Positions 58,048 to 64,000 of a DNA stretch of 64,000 nucleotides are shown piece after piece. The stretch covers positions 7,812,001 through 7,876,000 of the forward strand of contig NZ_BAAAWE010000001.1 of assembly GCF_039534915.1 (NCBI RefSeq), written 5' to 3'. The notes beneath the pieces were generated by a model. It was not told the DNA's origin, ran no database searches, and saw only the letters and a list, made by a program, of their open reading frames with translations. The stretch comes from Streptomyces roseofulvus. Its GTDB lineage: Bacteria; Actinomycetota; Actinomycetes; Streptomycetales; Streptomycetaceae. The position numbers and the translations under genes are program-made. The first letter of the stretch is position 1, and each line of letters opens with the position of its first letter.

Positions 58048-58761
58048 ATGGTGAACTTCGTGTTGGTCGCAGGTGCACGGCTCGGTGCGTGGGCGTGGGA
58101 CGACGTGGTGCCGTATCTGCGTGCCGCCGGCCACGGCGTCCATCCGTTGACGCTGTCCGGCCTCGCTGACAAGCGGGGCGTGCCGGCGGGGCAAGCGACG
58201 CACGTCCAGGACATCGTTGACGAGGTGGAACGCCGAGCCCTGCGTGACGTAGTCCTGGTGGGTCACAGCTACTCGGGCATCCCGGTCGGCCAGGCCGCGG
58301 AGCGGATCGGTGACCGACTGGCCCGCGTGGTCTTCGTCGACTCGAGCGTTCCGACTGACGGCGAGTCGTTCGTCTCCGCTCGGCCGGACGGCGGCGCGGC
58401 GGTCGAGGCATCGATCGCCGAGAACGGAGGGTTCTGGCCGCTCGCGCCGGCCGCTCATTACGACGGCGAAGGTCTCACCCACGAGCAGATCGCACGGCTC
58501 GTGCGTGGCTCGACGCCCCACCCGGGTGCCACGCTGACCGAACCCGCCGTGCTGGCGGGGCCGCTCGGTGATCTGCCGGCGACATACGTCCTGTGCGTGA
58601 TGCCGGAGGCCGAGCCGCACGACGCCGAGCCCGACGAAGATGTGGCCGCGCTGGTGAACAGCGAGCGCTGGCGGCTGGTCAGGATGGACACCGGGCATTG
58701 GCCGATGTTCTCCCAGCCGCGCGAGCTGGCGCAGGTTCTCCTCAACGCTGCCCTGGAGTGA
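58048..58761 (+). CDS. alpha/beta hydrolase (EstA/salicylate-esterase-like)
   Basis: A 237-residue cytoplasmic hydrolase: FVLVAGARLGAWAWDDVVPY (oxyanion GARLG), LSGLADKRGV, the nucleophile elbow VVLVGHSYSGIPVGQA (Ser in GHSYSG), and the late MDTGHWPMFSQPRELA with the catalytic His. The pattern matches plant-MES-like and bacterial esterases. ATG 58048 starts exactly at the first strand. The codon bias is a little weaker than its neighbours, which may mark the edge of transferred DNA. Confidence 0.88.
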   Translation: MVNFVLVAGARLGAWAWDDVVPYLRAAGHGVHPLTLSGLADKRGVPAGQATHVQDIVDEVERRALRDVVLVGHSYSGIPVGQAAERIGDRLARVVFVDSSVPTDGESFVSARPDGGAAVEASIAENGGFWPLAPAAHYDGEGLTHEQIARLVRGSTPHPGATLTEPAVLAGPLGDLPATYVLCVMPEAEPHDAEPDEDVAALVNSERWRLVRMDTGHWPMFSQPRELAQVLLNAALE

Positions 58762-58968
58762 CAGCACGTCCATGCCGGCGGGCTTGTCGAGGACGCGCGT
58801 GATCCGTGCTGCTCACCGCCATTCCGGGCCGGCCCTGCGCTTCGCGGGGAGGGATCACACCCTCGAAGTACCATCCCTGCAAGGTTCTCCCGGCCGGCAC
58901 TTCTCCATCTCCACAGTGGTGTAGCCGGACGGAGACATCCCTGCGGAGAGGACAGAGGCCCGAAGGCG

Positions 58969-59538
58969 ATGAGTGTGGCTGAGAGTTGGTCGCGGGTGAT
59001 GAGCCTTCTTCGACAGCACGCGCCGGCCGATCACGCGGATCTGCCGGGGCCCGCTACGGAGCAGATGCTCACGGCAGCCGAAGAGCGGATGGGGATCGCC
59101 CTGCATGCGGACCTGCGGACGTGGCTGCTGCAGAACAACCTGGATCTGCCGGAGGAAGACGTCGACGACGACGTGATGTGCTGCGGCTTCGACGGCTTCC
59201 CCGACGAGGGAAGCTTCTTTCTGGGTGTCCGGGCGATGGAGAGGCTTTACGCGAACCGCTCCACGTCCTGCGGATTCGACCCTCCGGACCAGCCGGACCA
59301 CCCGTTCTGGCGTAACGAGTGGATCCCGTTCCTGTCGGACCAGGACGGCTGGAGCGGAAAGTTCGTCGATGTGCGGGACGGCCGCGTCGGCAGCTGGTTC
59401 GTGGGTGACCCCACGGTCACGGGCGAGTACGAGTCGATGGCCCGGTACTTCGAATCCGTGGCGGAGACGCTGACGAGGATCGCCGAGGGAAGCTCTCCGG
59501 TCTGTCGGTTCACCGAAGGCCGACTTGTCTGGTCGTGA
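58969..59538 (+). CDS. SMI1/KNR4 (SUKH) family protein, putative immunity protein
   Basis: A 189-residue acidic protein with the SUKH layout: an N-terminal helix pair (MLTAAEERMGIALHADLRTW, LLQNNLDLPEE), a strand segment FDGFPDEGSFFLGVRAMERL, WIPFLSDQDGWSGKFVDVRD (the WxPF/D-G core), and EYESMARYFESVAETLTRIA. SUKH proteins are the most common immunity proteins of bacterial polymorphic toxin systems. No toxin gene is adjacent. GAGAGG lies upstream of ATG 58969, though rather distant. Confidence 0.82.
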   Translation: MSVAESWSRVMSLLRQHAPADHADLPGPATEQMLTAAEERMGIALHADLRTWLLQNNLDLPEEDVDDDVMCCGFDGFPDEGSFFLGVRAMERLYANRSTSCGFDPPDQPDHPFWRNEWIPFLSDQDGWSGKFVDVRDGRVGSWFVGDPTVTGEYESMARYFESVAETLTRIAEGSSPVCRFTEGRLVWS

Positions 59539-59751
59539 GCCGACTCTCCACTGCATGACGGCCGTTGCGAAGCGGCCCCCGCTGGCAGAGCTCGGTCGAT
59601 CGTCAGTCGGTCGTGGTGAGGTGCCGGCCGGGAAGTCGTCTGATGGGCGTGGTCACCCAGAGGCCCGGCCCCGGTCGGCGAGCACGGGGCCGCCCCGACG
59701 TTCGAGGGCGGCCCGGGCACACCGACGGCCTTGCCGTAGGGAGGGAGCGGT

Positions 59752-59895
59752 CCCCGACGGACAGGCCCAAGCCGGCGGCGGTCTGCGCGAACGTCTCGCT
59801 CCGGCGAAGGCAGCCGAAGCCGACAAGAGCGCGCTGGTGGAGCGGCAACTTGTAGAGTCGGCCACCCTCACCGGTGACGACGAGCGTGGTACCCA
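59752..59895 (-). pseudogene. transposase N-terminal relic
   Basis: The minus strand reads GRLYKLPLHQRALVGFGCLR, RSETFAQTAAGLGLSVG. This corresponds to the N-terminal helix-turn-helix region of IS5-type DDE transposases (compare RQALLALAPLRCGDTYAQLA in the better-preserved copy at 61249-62033). The frame loses similarity at once afterwards. Confidence 0.5.
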
Positions 59896-59984
59896 TTCGA
59901 CCGAGCATGCGGCAGGCCGAGCGCGCCAGGCGTGGCAGCCAACGAGACACTTGCGTCGAAGAATTGAGTCGTCGGGTACTTCTC

Positions 59985-60180
59985 TCAACAGCACAGGCGC
60001 CTCGTGAACTGCGGGACGTCGCTGCCCTGCCCGGCCTTGGCCACGATCGACATGTACTTCTGACCCTCCTCGACGGCCAGGCACATCTTGGCAGAGCCCC
60101 CACGATCCACCCCACGGATCGGCCAAGGACTGGGGCCGACTGAAGCCCTGGCGCCAGAAGCCGTTGCGCTGCCATCGGCG
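59985..60180 (-). pseudogene. IS5-type transposase internal relic
   Basis: The minus strand encodes GGSAKMCLAVEEGQKYMSIV, AKAGQGSDVPQFTRRLCC and a stop. This matches the catalytic-core segment of Streptomyces IS5-family transposases (GGLTTKIHLxVEQGQKPxSIV, VTAGQRGDSPQF). Only about 60 codons are left. Confidence 0.6.
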
Positions 60181-60278
60181 GCACGGTCGCAGATCCGTCC
60201 CCGCGGGTCGTACTCGACGGCCAGCCCCATGAATCCGAGTCGAGCGTGGCTTCGGCCGTGATCAGCGAGCTGGAACGC

Positions 60279-60674
60279 CTAAACGCCGAAAGGGTCTTCC
60301 AGCGTCGGAACGCACGGCGACAGCAGCGCCTCCGTGTGTTGCGTGACCGTACCCCGAGCGAGTCGGAGGACGCGTACCTCGTTCTCGTGGCCGGGGTCCT
60401 CGTCGTCGAGCACGTGCAGGAGGCCATAGGAGCCGGGAGCGATCTTCGCGACGTGCTCGAAGAGCCCGACGACGTCGGGCGACGAATGGTGATTGGAATT
60501 GCCTCCCACGTGGATGAACGGCTCGCCGTTCATCCACCGGAGATCGAGGAGATAGGGACTGGCCATAGAAGCGATGCGAACTCGAAGCTCATCGACGACC
60601 TGCCGCAATCGGAAGTCATCGTCGTCATCAACTGCGCTTTCCCTGACGGTGATCCAGCCGTGGTACTCGAACAC
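60279..60674 (-). CDS. Imm7-like immunity protein
   Basis: A 131-residue acidic protein beginning MFEYHGWITVRESAVDDDDD and continuing FRLRQVVDELRVRIASMASP, YGLLHVLDDEDPGHENEVRV, LRLARGTVTQHTEALLSP. The MFEYHGW start and the DDEDP/NEF-like core are features I associate with the Imm7 family of polymorphic-toxin immunity proteins. It has no signal peptide, as expected for a cytoplasmic antidote. No toxin is adjacent. It is flanked on both sides by transposase relics. Confidence 0.75.
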   Translation of the reverse strand: MFEYHGWITVRESAVDDDDDFRLRQVVDELRVRIASMASPYLLDLRWMNGEPFIHVGGNSNHHSSPDVVGLFEHVAKIAPGSYGLLHVLDDEDPGHENEVRVLRLARGTVTQHTEALLSPCVPTLEDPFGV

Positions 60675-60848
60675 ACCGCGATTCTAATGAGGTCAGTGAG
60701 CCTTCTCCAGCCTGATGTTGCAGGTCACGGGGCTGGCGTAGGTCGGGGTGGGGTGCTCGGGCCGGCCGGGACCTTGATCGACAGCATGTGATGGCCGCCG
60801 ACAGGTGGATTGCACTGACCCCTGGATCGTGCTGCTCTTTCGTGCGTC

Positions 60849-61241
60849 CTACCAGAGGGTGCCCGGTCCCGCGATGACCCAACTGGCGTCGACAGGCTTG
60901 ACCCAGAAGCTCAATGCCACCTCGATGATCTGTGCGCGGTAGGTGATCTCAACGTAGAAATGGCTGCCAGTGTCGCCCCAGTGGAAGTCTGCGAGATTGA
61001 GTTCGCCAAGCCAGGACAGATCCTGCTCCCACTCGTCGGCAGCAGGGCTTCTGCTCGCCTCGTCCCCATCGGTGCTTGCTTCGACGGACCCAGTCCACAG
61101 CGACTTGAGCACATGACGGACCGCGCTGTGGTCGATGAGCTGTTCGGCCTCAGGGATCCTTCCGGCTCGGAGCAGGCTGAAGTAGCGGCGAACGACAGCT
61201 TCGACGTCCGCCTTGGCGGGGTGCTCCGTCCAGGTCCTCAC
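60849..61241 (-). CDS. small acidic orphan protein, NTF2-like or immunity-like
   Basis: A 130-residue protein from GTG 61241 (VRTWTEHPAKADVEAVVRRY, then FSLLRAGRIPEAEQLIDHSA, LADFHWGDTGSHFYVEITYR, ALSFWVKPVDASWVIAGPGT). An N-terminal helical part followed by long strands with Trp residues suggests an NTF2-like cone fold. The start lies 8 bases beyond the end of the transposase pseudogene, so the 5' end may have been cut by that insertion. The function is unknown; the position within immunity-type genes makes an antidote role possible. Confidence 0.65.
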   Translation of the reverse strand: MRTWTEHPAKADVEAVVRRYFSLLRAGRIPEAEQLIDHSAVRHVLKSLWTGSVEASTDGDEASRSPAADEWEQDLSWLGELNLADFHWGDTGSHFYVEITYRAQIIEVALSFWVKPVDASWVIAGPGTLW

Positions 61242-61248
61242 CGCGAGA

Positions 61249-62033
61249 TCATACGAGTTCGGTGACTGCCTCAGCCGAGCTGGCCAGTTGGAGGGTGAGG
61301 ACTGCCTGGACGACGTTCGTGATCCGGGTCGTTGAACAGCGGAGTTCGCGGAGGCGCCGCCAGGACTTGAGGGTGGCCATGGCCTGCTCGACGAGGGCGC
61401 GGATCTTCCGCATGGGACCGGTTCACCGCCTGCTGGCCCGTGGACAGGGTCTCCCACCGCCCCCAGCACCGGGGGCGGACCGTGCCGCCGGCACCTCGGT
61501 AGCCCTTGTCGGCCCAGCACGGGATGTCGGCCTCGGCGAGGGCATCGACAATGCCGTGTTCGCGGGCCGCGCGGACGTCGTGGACGGCGCCGGGCAGGCC
61601 GGTGAGACCCACGCAACCGCCCGAAGGGATCGGTGAGGACCTGGACGTTCATGCCGTGACGTTCGTGTTTGCCCGAGTAGTACGGGGTGTCGGCGGCGAT
61701 CCGGTCGATCGGCAGCAGGGTGCCGTCCAGGATCACGCACGCCTTGGTCCGAGCGATGTCCATTGCCTCGGCCAGGGTGGGTGCGAGGGCGGCCAGCACA
61801 TCGACGGCCTCGCGTATGTAGCGGTACACGGTTGCGACGCCGATACCGAACCCCGCGGCGAGCTGGGCGTAGGTGTCACCACATCGCAGAGGGGCCAGGG
61901 CGAGGAGAGCCTGACGGTTGGCGGTCAGCCGACGCCATCGGGTCCCGATCTCTCCTCGCCGGGCAGCGAGTCGTCCCGTCAGGCACCGCAAGGTGCGGCT
62001 GGACAGGTCCATCGACGACGGGTAGACAAGCAC
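61249..62033 (-). pseudogene. IS5-like DDE transposase, multiple frameshifts
   Basis: From GTG 62033 the minus strand reads MLVYPSSMDLSSRTLRCLTG, an HTH segment LAPLRCGDTYAQLAAGFGIG, VATVYRYIREAVDVL, then the first catalytic Asp in CVILDGTLLPIDRI and SGKHERHGMNVQVLTDPFG. Two single-base losses near 61620-61605 move the frame to GAVHDVRAAREHGIVDALAE and ADKGYRGAGG. A third shift near 61415 leads to KIRALVEQAMATLKSWRRLR, then RITNVVQAVLTLQLASS and a stop at 61249. All parts of the enzyme are present but not in one frame. Terminal repeats were not located. Confidence 0.8.
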
Positions 62034-62129
62034 GCGAAGCTCCCGGTGGCTTCGGCAGATCTTGGACGAGAACCCGTCTACCAGGCGCTTTGTTGTCTCA
62101 CCGAACTGTCCGACACACGGCCAGCACCG

Positions 62130-62516
62130 TCAGGCTGGATAAGGCTGAGTGCCCGGCTTGTGTAGAAGATCTTCGTAGCCGCAAACGGGGACGGCCCGGT
62201 AGCCGACCTCCCGGACCGCTTCCAGAACCGTCGCCGTGTCCGACACGACAGCAGTTGGTGAGGCGTCGGGACGAGGTTGGCACACAAGGAGCGAGTGCCA
62301 GTCCAGGAACTCCACGTGAGCGCCAGTGCCTTCGTACCCGTTATGCTCCCACTCCACCTCGACACATCCGTACGAGATCGCGCAGTCTGGTCCAAGCGAC
62401 ACGTTCAGGGCCGCTGCCACCCGCTCCATCAACCGATCACGACTGGGAGCGGCGACGTAGATCTGGCACTCAAGGTCTGCGTTCGCTCCGGCCTTCCCCA
62501 ACGCATTGTCCTCCAT
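62130..62516 (-). CDS. orphan hypothetical protein, immunity-like context
   Basis: A 128-residue protein from ATG 62516, with GGGAGG eight bases upstream: MEDNALGKAGANADLECQIY, VAAPSRDRLMERVAAALNVS, CVEVEWEHNGYEGTGAHVEF, VGYRAVPVCGYEDLL. It has a mixed alpha/beta pattern with two central Trp and several Cys. I do not recognise the family. It resembles small immunity or adaptor proteins in size, acidity and neighbourhood. Confidence 0.65.
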   Translation of the reverse strand: MEDNALGKAGANADLECQIYVAAPSRDRLMERVAAALNVSLGPDCAISYGCVEVEWEHNGYEGTGAHVEFLDWHSLLVCQPRPDASPTAVVSDTATVLEAVREVGYRAVPVCGYEDLLHKPGTQPYPA

Positions 62517-62783
62517 GAGGGGATCCTCCCAGGTCAACTATCCCTGCGGAACCCGTTACAGCCTCGACAGTGCCACCCCCGGGATGAGTGACCGCCTTGA
62601 AGCTCGACGTGAAGTTGGAAAGGGGTCAGTGGAACGACGCTGGCATCGACCACAGCGTGACCCGCCGGACTGCGCCGACAAGGTCTCCTCTCGGTCGGAT
62701 CCGTCATGGGCTGAGGGTGGTTCACCGCGAGCGTCGTTCTGTCCACGCTTGCGGCGGTGCGGGACGAAGAGCCCGGTACCGTG

Positions 62784-62945
62784 CTAGGTGTATTGACCTG
62801 CAGTGTTGTTGACGCGGTTGATGGGTGGGTGTCCGTCGAGTGCGGTGTGGCAGCGGTGGTGGTTGTAGGTGTGCAGGAAGTCTGCCAGGGCGGCTGTCCG
62901 CTCGTCGTTCGAGGTGTAGGGCCGCAGGTAGGCTCCAGCCACGAC
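62784..62945 (-). pseudogene. IS481/IS3-type integrase C-terminal relic
   Basis: The minus strand encodes GAYLRPYTSNDERTAALADF, LHTYNHHRCHTALDGHPPIN, RVNNTAGQYT and a TAG stop. The YN-HHRCHTALDGHPPI-RV string is the well-known C-terminus of IS481-family integrases. About 54 codons survive; the catalytic core upstream is missing. Confidence 0.75.
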
Positions 62946-63000
62946 ATTCTTGTCAGAGCCACATCGGCGAGTACGCCGACAGCGCTGCCCACTGAAACAG

Positions 63001-63037
63001 TCGGCCCTGCCCCGGAGCCGTCCAGGGGCAGGGCCGA
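63001..63037 (-). terminator. intrinsic terminator of the peptidoglycan-binding gene
   Basis: Perfect 13-bp stem TCGGCCCTGCCCC / GGGGCAGGGCCGA with an 11-nt loop. On the minus strand it is followed by a short CTGTTTC stretch. It lies about 100 bases past the stop of the gene at 63136. Confidence 0.75.
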
Positions 63038-63135
63038 TTACGGCTATGCGCGGCCAGCCTTCGCGCTGAGTCGGCCTACATGTTGCGACGTGGCCCGCCG
63101 TCCATGGAAGACGACCGATCGCTCCGGCCGAGAGA

Positions 63136-63549
63136 TCAGTACTTGACGCAGGTGGTGTGATCCGCCCCGTTGACCACCCAGAACATCGCAGCACGGGTCT
63201 GAGGTCCGTAGACGCCATCCACACGGATCCGGTTGAACTCCTGTGTGATCCGCACGGCGGAGGCGGTGAGAGGACCGTAGATGCCGTCCCTGGAAAGGCT
63301 GTTGTGGCCGTTGCAGAAGTGGAGAGCGGTTTGGAGAGAGCCGATGGCGCTAGGGTACGGGTCGCCCTGGCGCAGAATGCAGTCGACCGAGCCGCCGGAC
63401 GTCGCCGGGACCCACGCCTCATGGCCGCTGATCCAAACCTTCTTGGAAATGGTGCACGGACCGGCCGCCGCACTGGCGGCGGGAGCAAAGCCGATCAGAG
63501 CGGCAACCGATGCGACCGTCACGCCCAGAGCGGTCAGGCGTCGCTTCAT
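63136..63549 (-). CDS. small secreted peptidoglycan-binding protein
   Basis: A 137-residue exported protein. The signal peptide is MKRRLTALGVTVASVAALIG with AxA cleavage near residue 28. The mature part has Cys residues (GPCTISKK, VDCILRQGD, HFCNGHNSL, TTCVKY) for two disulfides. Its C-terminal half has the PG_binding_1 pattern: LSRDGIYGPLTASAVRITQE, FNRIRVDGVYGPQTRAAM. No catalytic domain is attached, so it likely only binds cell wall. CCAGGAG lies before ATG 63549. Confidence 0.85.
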   Translation of the reverse strand: MKRRLTALGVTVASVAALIGFAPAASAAAGPCTISKKVWISGHEAWVPATSGGSVDCILRQGDPYPSAIGSLQTALHFCNGHNSLSRDGIYGPLTASAVRITQEFNRIRVDGVYGPQTRAAMFWVVNGADHTTCVKY

Positions 63550-64000
63550 GGAAGTCTCCTGGAGCGGGGTGAAGAAGGAGTTCGGGATACCCCCGTGATG
63601 TCCCGAACGGAGCACCAAGCTCAATGCTCGGTGCAGATGCCGGGAGTGGTCCGGCCGCTCAGACCTTACATGATCGAATATGTGTTGTGGCATAGGAGTT
63701 GACGGGCGCCACCATCCCATCTCCGGCTGGGCATCCGGACGGCGATCCAGTCGCCCACCCTCAGCGGAAGCCGTTGAACAACGCGGCAACCGGATCGTCT
63801 CTCAGGTGAACATCCGCGCGATCCGTAGCGACGACGGCCGCAGATGGGTGCTGGGCGGTGAAGGCGGGGGCGTCGTCGGCCTGGCCCCGATGAGCGCGAA
63901 GGCTAACTTGATCTTTAACCTGTGCGGCGGGGCCGTGGGGTAGTCGATTTCTTCTTCCGAGACGTGGTGGTGCCCGTCTTGTGGATTGTGTGGACGTCGT
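63550..64000. other. 451-bp right edge, no gene supported
   Basis: It contains the promoter and leader of the peptidoglycan-binding gene (A/T-rich 63660-63700). The plus frame 63680-63943 and the minus frames here lack coding composition. A gene truncated by the window edge cannot be excluded. Confidence 0.3.

Larger units (their letters stand above)
59539..60278. other. transposase graveyard between immunity-type genes
   Basis: A 740-bp stretch with no intact gene. It holds two IS5-type transposase remnants on the minus strand (listed separately); all frames are broken by stops. The remainder shows mixed codon character and is probably decayed insertion-sequence DNA. Confidence 0.5.
62517..63135. 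other. 619-bp gap with a transposase relic and a terminator
   Basis: No intact gene is visible. It contains the IS481-type relic at 62784-62945 and the hairpin at 63001-63037. The rest (62517-62783) shows no coding composition. Confidence 0.5.

Noticed and set aside
60675..60848. Possible toxin C-terminus on the minus strand between the Imm7-like gene and the next orphan gene
   Set aside because: A few protein-like codons (VTCNIRLEKAH) precede a stop, but the open stretch is too short and matches nothing I recognise.
63680..63943. 87-codon plus frame at the right edge
   Set aside because: No family resemblance and no SD sequence. Its composition is not distinguishable from non-coding sequence.

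Overview
The window is about 72% G+C, codon third positions are strongly G/C-biased, and nearly every recognisable gene has its closest familiar counterpart in Streptomyces. I read it as chromosomal arm or accessory sequence of a Streptomyces or close relative. No rRNA, tRNA, CRISPR array or phage module was seen. A rare TTA leucine codon (the bldA type) occurs near the start of one transporter gene at 17921.

Layout. 0.1-9 kb: MFS exporter, small conserved proteins, a DinB-family gene broken by one in-frame TGA, two short IS5-type transposase relics, an S1-like protein, a Baeyer-Villiger-type flavin monooxygenase, a secreted tripeptidyl-aminopeptidase-type hydrolase and a NUDIX hydrolase. 9-19 kb: a secreted DUF3103-like protein, then a row of regulator-target pairs: an ECF42-type sigma factor coupled to a DGPF/YCII protein behind a promoter that fits the sigma's own consensus; Lrp with a LysE exporter; SMP-30 lactonase with a second Lrp; quinone oxidoreductase with a GlxA-type regulator across a perfect palindrome; an ArsR-type regulator coupled to an MFS pump behind a large palindrome. 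19-28 kb: GNAT, a Ser/Thr kinase gene truncated after its catalytic loop, a proteinase-K-like S8 protease, a membrane protein behind a striking double operator, a DUF4097 protein, a tandem YCII protein, and two TetR systems (with a flavin monooxygenase and with a methyltransferase), each with clear operators.

29-40 kb is the most coherent block and looks like a zinc-starvation (Zur) island. Three sites resembling the actinobacterial Zur box lie (i) before a four-gene ABC importer operon whose two permeases are fused into one polypeptide, (ii) before bL32 plus a CobW/COG0523 GTPase, and (iii) between the divergent groups bL28-uS14 and bL33-bL31-CobW-like-bS18. The paralogous ribosomal proteins lack the zinc-binding cysteines. 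The second CobW-like protein keeps its CxCC metal motif but has lost the P-loop and NKxD motifs, so it looks like a pseudo-GTPase.

40-58 kb: a doubly inactivated VOC gene, a DeoR regulator beside a secreted NEW3-type protein and a GH109-like TAT-exported glycosidase, a giant 1,148-residue repeat-like protein of unknown function, an SDR, a DUF3052 protein, a NADAR protein with an extra N-terminal domain, a TetR/DHA2-efflux/Vat-like acetyltransferase set, AraC with an Fsr-like MFS exporter, ArsR with an AHSA1/SRPBCC protein, and two alpha/beta hydrolases. 58.9-63 kb is a degraded accessory zone: a SUKH (SMI1/KNR4) protein, an Imm7-like protein and two further small orphan genes lie among relics of at least four transposases. 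No cognate polymorphic toxin is visible, so it looks like an orphan immunity-gene array. A small secreted peptidoglycan-binding protein closes the window.
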